Below, piece by piece: positions 51,360 through 60,162 of a stretch of 64,000 nucleotides of DNA. Where the stretch lies: the NCBI RefSeq assembly GCF_010726085.1, contig NZ_AP022560.1, positions 2,232,001 through 2,296,000 on the forward strand, written 5' to 3'. A program made the translations under genes and the position numbers. Origin of the DNA: Mycolicibacterium moriokaense (GTDB lineage Bacteria; Actinomycetota; Actinomycetes; Mycobacteriales; Mycobacteriaceae). Below the pieces are notes generated by a model. That model did not search any database. It saw only the letters and a list, made by a program, of their open reading frames with translations, and was not told where the DNA came from. Position 1 is the first letter of the stretch. Each line of letters starts with the position of its first letter.

Positions 51360-52826
51360 CTAACCTGCAGGCCGCGCTGGGGCGGAGATCTCCGTCGGGA
51401 CCGAACGCCCGCGTAGGACCTCGGAACCTTGCGCGACCCAGTGCGCACGCTCGGTTTCGGCGGCCTGCTCGATCGCGGTGCCGGAGCACAGCACTCGGCC
51501 GGCATGCTCTTTCGCAAGGTCGGCAAGCCGCGCGGCCTCGTTGACGGCGTCGCCGACGACGGTGTATTCGTATCGGTTCTCTGCGCCGATGTTGCCTGCG
51601 AACACCGGTCCCGCGGAGACGCCGATGCCGAAATCGACAGGGAGTCTGCGCAGTTCGACGGCGAGACTGCGCGCGGTCGCCAGCGCCGCCGAAGCGGGAT
51701 CGTCCGTCCGTAGCGGTGCACCGAACACGGCGAGCACCGCATCACCCTGGAACTTGTTGACCAGCCCGCTGTTCGCGTCGACGTGATCGACGACCATCCG
51801 AAAGAACTCGTTGAGCACGGCCGCGACCTCATGTGGTTCACGTGTCGCCGCCAGTTGCGTCGAGCCGACCAGGTCGATGAACAGAACTGCGACGTTTCGC
51901 TCGTCACCAGACAACGTTTCGTTCTCGTCGATGGCGCGGCGCACCACCTCTTCGCCGACGTGGCGGCCGAACAGATCACGCAGCCGTTCACGTTCACGCA
52001 ATCCGGCGACCATGCGGTTGAATCCGCTTTGCAGCCGCCCGATTTCGGACCACTCGTAGACGTCGAGCGTTCTGTCGATCTCGCCGCGCTCGACCTCGGC
52101 CATGGCTTCGACGACCTCCCGCAGCGGATCTGAGATCGAAATGGACACCAGAATCATCGCCCGAAGCCCGAGGACCACCGCGACGAGGGCGAGCACCAGC
52201 AGTGCGAGCTCTATCTGGGTGGTCTTCTGGATGAACCATCCGTTCGCCCGCATCGTCAGCAGTGAGGCGATGGCCACGCCGGGAAGCGCTATGCAGACGG
52301 CCCACATGATCAGCATCCTGGCCCGTACGCCAGGAGCCGTTGTCGGGGTGATCTCGCTGAAATCCCTTGTCAGACCTGCGAGTAGTGGGCGCAGGGCGCG
52401 CAGCGTGAACAGGAAGCCGGTGCATACCGTGGCGATGGCACCGAACAGGATGGCCGAGATGATCACCACTTGGAGCTCGATCGGCGCGCCGAGGTTCAAC
52501 GGAACCATGACAGCGGCGCCGACGATCCACGGTGCCACGGTGATCGCCGATTGCCACCGCATGATCTTCAGCGCCGACCGTCGCTCGGCGTCCGTTGGCT
52601 CACGGATCCCCAGCCATCGCAGCGTCGGCGCGATGATGAGGACGGCCCCGACCGCGACGATCGCGGTTCCGACGATGATCACCGCCACGGCGCCGTAAGC
52701 GATCGCAGACGTGGCTCTGCCGCGGCCGGTGAGGGAGATGACGAGCGCACCGACCTCGGCCGTCGTCAGCAGGTACGCGAACGTCAGCCCGGCGGCATAC
52801 CGAATGAGCAGCCTGCGGGGCTTCAC
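51360..52826 (-). CDS. Membrane-bound class III adenylate cyclase with HAMP domain (second copy)
   Basis: The 488-residue protein has about six membrane segments (10-235), a HAMP domain (about 235-290) and a cyclase domain (about 310-470). LFIDLVGST, VNKFQGDAVLAVFGAP and GDAVNEAARL carry the metal, adenine and transition-state residues, so it should be active. It is a paralogue of the cyclase at 12,132 with the same RERERLRDLFGRHVG linker. The GTG at 52826 lies 13 bases behind the small protein of the fadD operon and may be cotranscribed. Confidence 0.9.
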   Translation of the reverse strand: MKPRRLLIRYAAGLTFAYLLTTAEVGALVISLTGRGRATSAIAYGAVAVIIVGTAIVAVGAVLIIAPTLRWLGIREPTDAERRSALKIMRWQSAITVAPWIVGAAVMVPLNLGAPIELQVVIISAILFGAIATVCTGFLFTLRALRPLLAGLTRDFSEITPTTAPGVRARMLIMWAVCIALPGVAIASLLTMRANGWFIQKTTQIELALLVLALVAVVLGLRAMILVSISISDPLREVVEAMAEVERGEIDRTLDVYEWSEIGRLQSGFNRMVAGLRERERLRDLFGRHVGEEVVRRAIDENETLSGDERNVAVLFIDLVGSTQLAATREPHEVAAVLNEFFRMVVDHVDANSGLVNKFQGDAVLAVFGAPLRTDDPASAALATARSLAVELRRLPVDFGIGVSAGPVFAGNIGAENRYEYTVVGDAVNEAARLADLAKEHAGRVLCSGTAIEQAAETERAHWVAQGSEVLRGRSVPTEISAPARPAG

Positions 52827-52839
52827 ATGGCCGAAGGTA

Positions 52840-53142
52840 TCAGTCGCTCGCGGGCAGCGGCTTGGCTTCCTTGAGCGACAGTGGGGTGGTGCCGACGGAC
52901 AGGGTGCCTGCGCCGGCCTTGGTCACGAGCACCTCGGCCCCGGACTCGTCGACGTAGCGCTTACCCATCGCGTTGCCGTCGGAGAAGGCCGGATCGATCG
53001 TGACGTCGGGATCTTTCTGACTGTCGAGCGGCACCATCGGGACCCCACCCGCGCGCAGGTCGTCGAGGCTGTCGCTGCTGCGCACCACGATCACCTGGGT
53101 GTCGCAGACCTGGCTCTGCAGTCGCGTGCCGTTCTTGATCAT
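52840..53142 (-). CDS. Small conserved protein of unknown function
   Basis: The 100-residue protein reads MIKNGTRLQSQVCDTQVIVVR at its start and contains GGVPMVPLDS. I remember similar short proteins next to acyl-CoA ligases in mycobacteria; in those I recall a second Cys before GGVPM, here it is Ala, so a metal site may be lost. AAGGAG precedes the ATG. It follows the ligase gene by 13 bases and is part of the SDR-fadD operon. No function known to me. Confidence 0.75.
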   Translation of the reverse strand: MIKNGTRLQSQVCDTQVIVVRSSDSLDDLRAGGVPMVPLDSQKDPDVTIDPAFSDGNAMGKRYVDESGAEVLVTKAGAGTLSVGTTPLSLKEAKPLPASD

Positions 53143-53155
53143 GTTCGGCTCCTTG

Positions 53156-54646
53156 TTAATTCGAGGCTGTCAGTTCTTGAACCAGCTCGCGACGCAGCAC
53201 CTTGCCGGTCGCGTTGGTCGGCAGTTCGTTCCTGAATACCACGCGGTCGGGCGTACGTGACCCCCGCAGGTGCGCGCGCACGTGCTCACGCAGTTCGTCG
53301 GGATCAGGGGTGGAATCGCCATCCGGGACGACCACCGCGACGATGATCTGGCCCCACTGGGGATCCTCGGGGCCCACGACCGCGCAGTCCCGTACCAGCG
53401 GGTGCTCGACGAGGACGTCCTCGATCTCCGCGGGCGCGATGTTCTCGCCGCCGCGGATGATCGTGTCGTCGGAGCGGCCGCCGATGAACAGGTACCCCTC
53501 CTCGTCGAGCATGGCGATGTCCTTGGTGGGGAACCAGCCCTCGGCGTCGAGCACGGACCCGATCTCTGCATAGCGGCCCGACACCTGCTCGCCGCGCACG
53601 AAAAGCTCACCTGTCTCGCCGGGGCCGAGGACCTCACCGGCCTCACTGCGGATCTGTACCTCGACCCCTGGGACCGGCTGGCCGACGGAGCCGAGGCGCC
53701 GAATGACCGACTCGTCGGAGGAGGCCATTGCTGCGCGGTGATCGTCCGGACCGAGCACCGCGATCGTCGAACTCGTTTCGGTCAGACCGTAGGCGTTGAC
53801 GAAACCGACGTCGGGCAGCAGCCCAAGTGCTTTGCGCACCAACGGAAGTGCGACCTTCGATCCGCCGTAGGCCAGGTTGCGCAGGGTGGGCAACTCGACT
53901 GGCTCCGCTTCGAGCGCCGAGACGATGCGGTCGAGCATCGTCGGCACGACGGTCGCGGAGGTGACGCCCTCGTCGCGCACCAAACGCACCCATTCGGCGG
54001 CGTCGAACTGCGGCAGGTACACCATCTTTCGGCCGGCATAGAGGTTCGACAGTGCCGCGCTGACCCCCGCGATGTGGTACGGCGGCACGCAGATCAACGC
54101 CGCATCGGTGGGCTCGGCACCGTCGAACTCGACCGTCCCGGTGATGTAGCTGGTCAGGTTGTTGTGGGTCAGCTCAACGGCTTTGGGCCGCGAGGTGGTA
54201 CCCGACGTGAACAGCACCACCCCGACGTCGTCGGGGTCGGCGAACTCAGCGGCCGGTTCGGCGGTGCGGGCGGAGGCGACGAACTCGTCAGAGCTGATGA
54301 CCTGCTTGCCTGCGCCCACGACGACGTCGAGGTACTGAGCGTCGGCGACCACGAGCGGTTGCGGCAGGCGGTCGATGAGCTCGCGCAGACCGTCGGCGCT
54401 CAGCCGATAGTTGAGCGGTGTGAAGGCTGCGCCCGCGCGCGCCGAGGAGAACAGCAACAGGGGCAGCATCGCGCCACCCAGCCCGACGTAGGCCACATGC
54501 GAGGTGCCTGCCGCGGTGATGACACCCGCACCGCCGTCGGCCAGCTCGCTCAGTTCGGCTGAGGTGAGCCGCATCTCGCCGGACACCACAGCCGTGCGGT
54601 CCGGGTTTGTGGAGGCTGCCATCTCCAGCAGCAGTGAAATGCTCAT
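53156..54646 (-). CDS. Acyl-CoA ligase (FadD family)
   Basis: The 496-residue adenylate-forming enzyme activates a carboxylic acid as CoA thioester. Motifs: FTSGTTSRPKAVELTH near residue 145, NAYGLTETSSTI, GWFPTKDIAMLDEEGYLFIGGRSDDTIIRGGENIAPAEIE and the C-terminal PTNATGKVLRREL with the catalytic Lys. It lacks the FAAL insertion and so is a CoA ligase. The ATG overlaps the stop of the SDR gene in ATGA. Substrate unknown; the neighbours point to a branched or cyclic acid. Confidence 0.92.
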   Translation of the reverse strand: MSISLLLEMAASTNPDRTAVVSGEMRLTSAELSELADGGAGVITAAGTSHVAYVGLGGAMLPLLLFSSARAGAAFTPLNYRLSADGLRELIDRLPQPLVVADAQYLDVVVGAGKQVISSDEFVASARTAEPAAEFADPDDVGVVLFTSGTTSRPKAVELTHNNLTSYITGTVEFDGAEPTDAALICVPPYHIAGVSAALSNLYAGRKMVYLPQFDAAEWVRLVRDEGVTSATVVPTMLDRIVSALEAEPVELPTLRNLAYGGSKVALPLVRKALGLLPDVGFVNAYGLTETSSTIAVLGPDDHRAAMASSDESVIRRLGSVGQPVPGVEVQIRSEAGEVLGPGETGELFVRGEQVSGRYAEIGSVLDAEGWFPTKDIAMLDEEGYLFIGGRSDDTIIRGGENIAPAEIEDVLVEHPLVRDCAVVGPEDPQWGQIIVAVVVPDGDSTPDPDELREHVRAHLRGSRTPDRVVFRNELPTNATGKVLRRELVQELTASN

Positions 54647-55476
54647 GGTTTGTCGACGAAGATATCAAGGATGGGGTCGTCGCCACCGCCGTAGCTGGAC
54701 AAATCGGTGATGCCCGCCGATGCCAGCGCTTCGACGTCGATGAAGCACTTCCCGTTGACCTCCGCGGCGGGCCGGGACAGGATTGCCACCGCGGCATCGC
54801 CCATGATCTGCGGATCGCGTGACCGGGCCAGATTCTCCTTGAAACCGGGCGCGTTGGCGACCGCGGCCGTCGCGATGTACGTCTCTGGCCACAGGCAGCT
54901 GAATCCGATGTCGGAATCGGCGTACTCAGCCGCCCAACCCAGCGACAGCAGCGTCATCCCGTACTTCGACAACGTGTAGGACGGATGCGCGCCCAGCCAG
55001 TGCGGGTTCATGTTCAGCGGGGGCGCCAGCGTGATGACGTGTGCGTTGGGCGACTTGCGCAGGTGCGGCAGCGCCGCCTTGGTCAGCAGGAACGTGCCGC
55101 GGACGTTGATGTCCATCATCAGGTCGAACTTCTTGGCGGCCAGTTCCTCGGTCGGTTCGGTCGCGATGGCGCTGGCGTTGTTGATGACGACGTCGACGCC
55201 GCCGAAGTGTTCGACCGCCGCGTCCACCGCGCGCTGTACATCCTCTTCCTTGCGCACGTCGCCGACGACCGCGACGCCCTTACCGCCCGCGGCCTCCACG
55301 TCGGCCACGGCGGTATGCACGGTGCCGGGCAGCTTGGGGTGGGGTTCGGACGTTTTCGCCAGAAGTACGACGTTTGCACCCTGCTTTGCCGCGCCCAGGG
55401 CGATCGCCAGGCCGATGCCGCGGCTGCCGCCGGACACCACCAGCGTGCGATCGGTGAACGGTGCTGGGCTCGTCAT
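54643..55476 (-). CDS. Short-chain dehydrogenase/reductase
   Basis: The 277-residue SDR has GGSRGIG (NAD(P) binding) near residue 16, NNAS near 100, and the catalytic Ser/Tyr/Lys in HVITLAPP and SYTLSKYG. The length and the C-terminal tail resemble the HSDL2-like group. It could oxidise a 3-hydroxyacyl-CoA. AAGGAGG lies before the ATG at 55476, and TAGAAT at 55504-55509 (minus strand) is a good -10 box. First gene of an operon with fadD and the small protein. Confidence 0.9.
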   Translation of the reverse strand: MTSPAPFTDRTLVVSGGSRGIGLAIALGAAKQGANVVLLAKTSEPHPKLPGTVHTAVADVEAAGGKGVAVVGDVRKEEDVQRAVDAAVEHFGGVDVVINNASAIATEPTEELAAKKFDLMMDINVRGTFLLTKAALPHLRKSPNAHVITLAPPLNMNPHWLGAHPSYTLSKYGMTLLSLGWAAEYADSDIGFSCLWPETYIATAAVANAPGFKENLARSRDPQIMGDAAVAILSRPAAEVNGKCFIDVEALASAGITDLSSYGGGDDPILDIFVDKP

Positions 55477-55503
55477 GGGCCTCCTTGGATGCGCAGTGCC
55501 CGG

Positions 55504-55554
55504 ATTCTACCGGACTGGTAGTGGCGTTCTCATTCTAGGCAAGTGCCATAATCG
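55504..55554. promoter_or_regulatory. SDR promoter and operator-like site A
   Basis: On the minus strand GAGAACGCCA (complement at 55522-55531) overlaps the -35 region of the SDR promoter, with the -10 TAGAAT at 55509-55504. The surrounding 30 bases (55517-55546) match site B at 55626 in 24 of 30 positions. The same element is found in the ferredoxin-fadD gap. Confidence 0.6.
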
Positions 55555-55625
55555 CTGTTTACCGGGCCTTCAATCGCGTTCTGGCGGCCGCTATCGGTCC
55601 CGCTGACTGCATGTTTGCGGCGTGC

Positions 55626-55662
55626 GGTATTGGCATTCTCATTTTTTGCAAGTACGTTATCG
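55626..55662 (+). promoter_or_regulatory. Mutase promoter with operator-like site B
   Basis: TTGGCA at 55630-55635 and TACGTT at 55653-55658, 17 bases apart, form a promoter. The minus-strand element GAGAATGCCA (complement at 55631-55640) covers its -35. The predicted start near 55,664 is at or just before the mutase start codon, so this mRNA would be leaderless. Confidence 0.6.
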
Positions 55663-55666
55663 AGTG

Positions 55667-57244
55667 ATGACCGAGCCTGTACAGACCCCCTCCGGCATCC
55701 CGCTCCAGCCCGTATACGGACCGGAAGACCTACGCGGTGAGCCGCCGGCACCTGGCGCCTACCCCTTCACGCGCGGCAACTTCGCGAGCGGGTACCGCGG
55801 CAAGCTGTGGACGTTCCGCCAATACTCGGGTTTCGGCACCGCCGAGGAATCCAACCGTCGCTACCGCTACCTGCTGGACCAGGGCGGCACGGGGTTGTCG
55901 GTGGCGCTCGATCTGCCCACGCAGTGCGGCTACGACTCCGACGACGCCGAGTACGGCGAGGAGGTCGGCCGGGTCGGGGTTGCGGTCGACACGCTGGCCG
56001 ATGCCGAGATCCTTTTCGACGGTATTCCGCTGGACAAGATCAGCACCAGCTTCACCATCAACGGCACCGCGGCGATCCTGTTGGCCTTCTATGTCGCGGC
56101 CGCGGAGAAGAAAGGTGTGCCGCGGGAGAAGCTGACCGGCACGATCCAGAACGACATCCTCAAGGAGTACGCGTCGCGCGGCACCTGGATCTGGCCGCCG
56201 GAGCCATCGCTGCGACTGATCGCCGACACCATCGAGTTCTGCGCCGCCGAGGTCCCACGGTTCAACGCGATCTCGGTCGCCGGCGCGCACTTCCGCGACG
56301 CCGGCGCGAACGCCGTCCAGGAGATGGCGTTCACCCTCGCCGACGGAGTCACCTACTGCGACACCGTCGTCGAGCGCGGCCGGATGACCATCGACAAGTT
56401 CGCCCCGCAGATCTCGTTCTTCTTCTATACCCACGGCGACTTCTTCGAGGAGATCGCCAAGTACCGGGCGGGTCGTCGCCGCTGGGCCACCATCGTGCGC
56501 GAACGCTACGGCGCGAGCAGCGACAAGGCGTCGATGTTCCGGTTCGGCTGCGTGTCCGGCGGGGCGTCGCTGTACGCGCCGCAGGCGCAGAACAACCTGG
56601 TCCGCGTCGCCTACGAGGCGCTGGCCTCGGTGCTCGGCGGTGTGCAGTCGATGTTCACCGCCGCCTGGGACGAGCCGTTCGCGTTGCCCAGTGAGGAGTC
56701 GGCGACGCTGGCGCTGCGCACCCAGCAGATCCTGGCGTACGAGACCGGGGTCGCGAAGGTGGCCGATCCGCTGGGTGGGTCGTATTTCGTCGAGGCGCTC
56801 ACCGACGCCACCGAGAAGAAGATCATCGAGATCATGCACGACCTCGAACAGCACGGCGGCATGGTGCGCTGCATCGAGGACGGCTATCTCCAGGGTCTGA
56901 TCGCCGACGAGGCCTTCAAGATCCATCAGGAGGTCGAATCCGGTGAGCGCCCGGTGGTCGGCGTCAACAAGTTCGTCGTCGACGAGCCGCCGCCGGAGAT
57001 CGCCACCTACGAACTCGACGCCGAGGGACGCGATCTGCAACTGAAGCGCCTGGCGAAGGTCAAGGCCGAGCGGGACGGGGTCGCCGTCAAGGAAACGCTG
57101 GCGGCGCTGTCACGCGCCGCAGAGGGGGATGACAACCTCATGCACAAGCTGATCGACTGTGCCAACGCCTATTGCACGGTCGGGGAGATGGTGTCGACCC
57201 TGAAGTCGGTGTGGGGCGAGTTCCAGCAGCCGGTGGTGTTCTAG
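55667..57244 (+). CDS. B12-dependent acyl-CoA mutase, large subunit
   Basis: The 525-residue protein is the substrate-binding barrel of the methylmalonyl-CoA mutase family without the B12 domain, as in isobutyryl- and 2-hydroxyisobutyryl-CoA mutases. By alignment from memory, Tyr53 ([11 protein letters not shown]) and Arg171 (KEYASRGTW) correspond to Tyr89 and Arg207 of methylmalonyl-CoA mutase, Gln161 to Gln197 and His208 to His244; all are kept. The residue before the His, Tyr243 there, is Ala207 here (SVAGAHF). Arg171 suggests a substrate with a distal carboxylate; Ala207 may make room for a larger group. GTG at 55664 is an alternative start. The B12 subunit follows with one base overlap. 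Confidence 0.92.
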   Translation: MTEPVQTPSGIPLQPVYGPEDLRGEPPAPGAYPFTRGNFASGYRGKLWTFRQYSGFGTAEESNRRYRYLLDQGGTGLSVALDLPTQCGYDSDDAEYGEEVGRVGVAVDTLADAEILFDGIPLDKISTSFTINGTAAILLAFYVAAAEKKGVPREKLTGTIQNDILKEYASRGTWIWPPEPSLRLIADTIEFCAAEVPRFNAISVAGAHFRDAGANAVQEMAFTLADGVTYCDTVVERGRMTIDKFAPQISFFFYTHGDFFEEIAKYRAGRRRWATIVRERYGASSDKASMFRFGCVSGGASLYAPQAQNNLVRVAYEALASVLGGVQSMFTAAWDEPFALPSEESATLALRTQQILAYETGVAKVADPLGGSYFVEALTDATEKKIIEIMHDLEQHGGMVRCIEDGYLQGLIADEAFKIHQEVESGERPVVGVNKFVVDEPPPEIATYELDAEGRDLQLKRLAKVKAERDGVAVKETLAALSRAAEGDDNLMHKLIDCANAYCTVGEMVSTLKSVWGEFQQPVVF

Positions 57245-57669
57245 TGTCTGATTCTGTTGCCGCACAGGGGAGTCCGGCGCGGGTCCTGGTCGCCAAGCCA
57301 GGTCTGGACGGTCACGACCGCGGCGCCAAGATCGTGGCACGCACGCTGCGCGATGCCGGCTTCGAGGTCATTTACACCGGGATCCGTCAGCGCATCGAGG
57401 ACATCGTGTCCATTGCACTGCAGGAAGACGTTGCGCTGGTGGGGCTTTCGATTCTGTCCGGTGCCCATGTGGCGTTGACGAAGCGAACGGTCGACGCGTT
57501 GCGCGCCGCCGACGCCGGCGACATCGCCGTCGTGGTGGGCGGCACGATCCCGGAAGCCGACGTGCAGAAACTGCTCGACGCGGGCGCCGCTGCGGTATTC
57601 CCCACCGGGACACCGCTGGACACCCTGGTGCGCGACGTTCGGGCGTTGACCGAGAAGGCGAACCGGTGA
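57244..57669 (+). CDS. B12-binding subunit of acyl-CoA mutase
   Basis: The 141-residue protein is a free B12-binding domain: D22-x-H24-x2-G27 in LDGHDRGAK (His24 ligates cobalt), SILSG and VVGGTIP contact the nucleotide tail. GTG at 57244 uses the last base of the preceding TAG. It pairs with the large subunit in the way IcmB pairs with IcmA. Confidence 0.94.
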   Translation: MSDSVAAQGSPARVLVAKPGLDGHDRGAKIVARTLRDAGFEVIYTGIRQRIEDIVSIALQEDVALVGLSILSGAHVALTKRTVDALRAADAGDIAVVVGGTIPEADVQKLLDAGAAAVFPTGTPLDTLVRDVRALTEKANR

Positions 57670-57736
57670 CGTATTCAGCGAACGTGCGCTGGCTGCGATA
57701 TGTCCCGGCGCTGACGCTACAGAAGGTGGACCCGTC

Positions 57737-58693
57737 ATGAGACTGGGCGTGATGATCGGCGCCGAGCGCGGCGATATGGCGCGCAAGGTGAAGAAGCTGC
57801 TCGAGGACATCGAGTGGGCCGAAGCCGCGGGCCTGGATACCGCGTGGATGCCGCAGGTGCCCAACGATTTCGACTGCCTGACGATGGTCTCGCTAATGGG
57901 TTCGCGCACGTCGCGAATCGAATTGGGGACCGCCGTGGTGCCGCTGCAGGCGCAGCATCCGATCGCGTTGGCGCGTCAGGCTCTGTCCATCCATGCGGGC
58001 ACCGGAGGACGACTGGCGCTCGGCGTCGGGCCGTCGCACCACTGGATCGTCCGCGACATGCTCGGCATCCCCTACGAGAAGCCGGCCGCATACACCCGCG
58101 ACTATCTCGAGGTGCTCAACGCCGCGATCGCCGGCCCCGGCGACGTCGACGTGGAGAACGACACCTTCACCGTGCACAACCCGACCGTCCTGGGCGCCGA
58201 CCAGCCGATGCCCGTTCTGGTGGCCGCGCTCGGGCCGGTAATGCTGCAGATCGCAGGCGAACTCGCCGACGGCACGGTGTTGTGGATGGCCGACGAACGT
58301 GCGATCGGTGAGCACATCGCGCCGCGCATCACCAAGGCCGCGGACAACGCGGGGCGTCAGGCTCCACGGATCGTCGCGGGCATCCCGGTGTGCCTGTGCG
58401 CCAACTCGGAGATCGAGGCCGCCAAGGAGCGGGCCAACCGGATCCTGGCCGAGGCGGAGACGTCGCCGAACTATCAGCGGTTGCTGGATCGCGGCGACGC
58501 ACGTGATGTCGGCGACCTCACCGCGGCGGGCGACGAGGAGGCGATCCTCGCGCGCTTCCGCCAGTTCGCCGACGCGGGAGTGACCGACCTGTCGGTCCGC
58601 CTGCTGCCGATCGGCGAGAACCGCGACCAACTGATCGCCTCGAAATACCGCACCCGCGAGGTGATCGCCGAACTCGCCAAGGCCGTGCGGTGA
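57737..58693 (+). CDS. LLM-class (F420-dependent) oxidoreductase
   Basis: The 318-residue TIM-barrel protein is of the luciferase-like family that in mycobacteria mostly uses coenzyme F420. RIELGTAVVPL, RLALGVGPSHHWIV and the C-terminal loop are typical. It could reduce or oxidise a CoA-ester intermediate. A 67-base gap with AAGGTGGA ahead of the ATG separates it from the B12 subunit. The four-base GTGA overlap with the next gene shows coupling. Confidence 0.88.
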   Translation: MRLGVMIGAERGDMARKVKKLLEDIEWAEAAGLDTAWMPQVPNDFDCLTMVSLMGSRTSRIELGTAVVPLQAQHPIALARQALSIHAGTGGRLALGVGPSHHWIVRDMLGIPYEKPAAYTRDYLEVLNAAIAGPGDVDVENDTFTVHNPTVLGADQPMPVLVAALGPVMLQIAGELADGTVLWMADERAIGEHIAPRITKAADNAGRQAPRIVAGIPVCLCANSEIEAAKERANRILAEAETSPNYQRLLDRGDARDVGDLTAAGDEEAILARFRQFADAGVTDLSVRLLPIGENRDQLIASKYRTREVIAELAKAVR

Positions 58694-59748
58694 GCCAAGC
58701 CGGACCCCTGGCCGGCATCCGGATCCTCGAGGTCGGCGTCATGCTCGCAGGCCCGTACGCGACCATGCTGCTTGCCGATCTCGGCGCTGAGGTCATCAAG
58801 ATCGAACCCCCGGGCGGCGAGATCTCGCGACAGGTCGGTGACAGCTACTTCGCGAGCATCAACCGCAACAAGCAGAGCATCGTCCTGGATCTGCGGTCGG
58901 ATGAAGGACGTGAGCGCCTCGGTGAACTCGTCGCGAATTCGCATGCGCTGCTGGTGAATATGAAGCCGTCGGCGATCAAGCGACTGGGACTCACCTACGA
59001 CGCACTGCGACAGTTCAACGACCGCATCGTGTGCGTCGCGCTGACCGGGTTCGGGTTGAACGGCGGCGATAATCCGGCGTTCGACTATGTCATCCAGGCG
59101 GCGACGGGCGTCGCGGCGATGACGGGCAACCCCGACGATCCGCCGACCCTGCCCGGTTATTCATCGGCCGACAACTCGACCGGACTCGCGGCGGCGCTCG
59201 GCCTGCTCGCGCAGATCGTGTCGGGGCGTGGGGGACAGGTGGACGTCTCGCTGCGGGACGTGATGCTGTCGCAGCTGAACTACCGGGCGTCGGCCTATCT
59301 GAACGACGGCGCGGCACCGCAGCGGTACCCGTACGGAGCACACTCGTATTACGTTCCGGCGCAGCTGTTCTTGACCGCCGACGGATTTCTCGCGCTGTTC
59401 ATCACGCACGACGCGTTCTGGAAGTCGTTCGCCGCGGAGGCCGGGATCGAGGGCTTCACGACGATGGCCGAGCGCGCAGCCCGCCGCGAAGAGGTGCTTG
59501 CCGTCGTCGCCGCCGCCCTCGCCACTGACACTGCGAAGGGCTGGGAGGCCAGGCTGCGGCCGCTGGGGATTCCCTCCGCCGCCGTGCGCACGCTGCCCGA
59601 AGCGTTGGAGGAGACACCCGAAGTCATCGTCACCGCAGGGGATTTCCGGTTGGTAGGCAGCCCGATTCATATCGACGGGTATGACCCCGAATACCGTCCG
59701 GCGCCGCGCATCGACGAACACGCCTCGTCGACGGGTCAGTCGTCGTAG
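58690..59748 (+). CDS. CaiB/BaiF family CoA-transferase or acyl-CoA racemase
   Basis: The 352-residue family III protein has GPLAGIRILEVG at the N-terminus, GAEVIKIEPP, and Asp161 in GYSSADNSTG at the place of the catalytic Asp of formyl-CoA transferase. The same fold includes alpha-methylacyl-CoA racemase, which would fit a branched-chain pathway. The choice between transferase and racemase cannot be made here. Its last 13 bases overlap the end of the convergent ferredoxin gene. Confidence 0.9.
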   Translation: MSQAGPLAGIRILEVGVMLAGPYATMLLADLGAEVIKIEPPGGEISRQVGDSYFASINRNKQSIVLDLRSDEGRERLGELVANSHALLVNMKPSAIKRLGLTYDALRQFNDRIVCVALTGFGLNGGDNPAFDYVIQAATGVAAMTGNPDDPPTLPGYSSADNSTGLAAALGLLAQIVSGRGGQVDVSLRDVMLSQLNYRASAYLNDGAAPQRYPYGAHSYYVPAQLFLTADGFLALFITHDAFWKSFAAEAGIEGFTTMAERAARREEVLAVVAAALATDTAKGWEARLRPLGIPSAAVRTLPEALEETPEVIVTAGDFRLVGSPIHIDGYDPEYRPAPRIDEHASSTGQSS

Positions 59749-60047
59749 GTGAAGCTGATCGAATCCGTGTCCGGAACCGCTTGGCAGGTCAGGATGTATC
59801 CCTCCTCGACCTCGTCCTCGTCCAGCGCGTCGTTGACACGCATGGTGGCTTTACCTTCGACGAGCTTGCCCATGCACGTGCCGCAGTTGCCTGCTTCGCA
59901 CGAGAACGGGGGAGCGAGACCCGCGCGCCTGGCGCTTTCCAGGAGAGTCTCGTTGGGCACCCGTCGCACCGATACCGTCTTCCGATCGAGCACGATGGTC
60001 ACTTGCCCGTCGTCGGCGGGTGAGCTCGGCGCCGGTTCTGCCGTCAC
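59736..60047 (-). CDS. 2Fe-2S ferredoxin (plant type)
   Basis: The 103-residue protein binds a 2Fe-2S cluster through Cys50, Cys55, Cys58 and Cys88 (C-x4-C-x2-C-x29-C in SCEAGNCGTC and LTCQAVP). It is the sort of ferredoxin placed next to fadE genes in mycobacteria (FdxD-like). Its electron partner is not in the window. GTG at 60047 has AGGAG a few bases upstream; GTG at 60065 is an alternative. Confidence 0.9.
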   Translation of the reverse strand: MTAEPAPSSPADDGQVTIVLDRKTVSVRRVPNETLLESARRAGLAPPFSCEAGNCGTCMGKLVEGKATMRVNDALDEDEVEEGYILTCQAVPDTDSISFTYDD

Positions 60048-60081
60048 AAGCCTCTCTCCTGACACATTGGTTCTGTCAAAG

Positions 60082-60118
60082 CGAGAATACCATTCTCGTT
60101 TAATGATACGCTATTCTC
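60082..60118. promoter_or_regulatory. Operator-like palindrome (site C)
   Basis: CGAGAATACCATTCTCG at 60082-60098 has perfect seven-base arms around ACC. It contains GAGAATACCA, the same element as sites A and B, and GAGAATA recurs in inverse orientation at 60112-60118. It lies between the divergent ferredoxin and fadD genes and may control both. Confidence 0.65.
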
Positions 60119-60162
60119 AAATTCGCGTCATGACGGACGGCAGCGGCGAGTGAGGACAGGCT

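Noticed and set aside
53270..54562. Long plus-strand open frame opposite the acyl-CoA ligase
   Set aside because: The residue composition is typical of a high-GC shadow frame (Arg-, Val- and Glu-rich) and the opposite strand has all ligase motifs.
55730..57040. Long minus-strand open frame opposite the mutase
   Set aside because: Shadow of the mutase gene; no domain recognisable.
55517..60118. KstR or KstR2 boxes in the catabolic cluster
   Set aside because: The motifs seen (GAGAAYRCCA) do not fit the AAC-GTT core of KstR or the CAAG-CTTG core of KstR2; only half-like CAAG appears.
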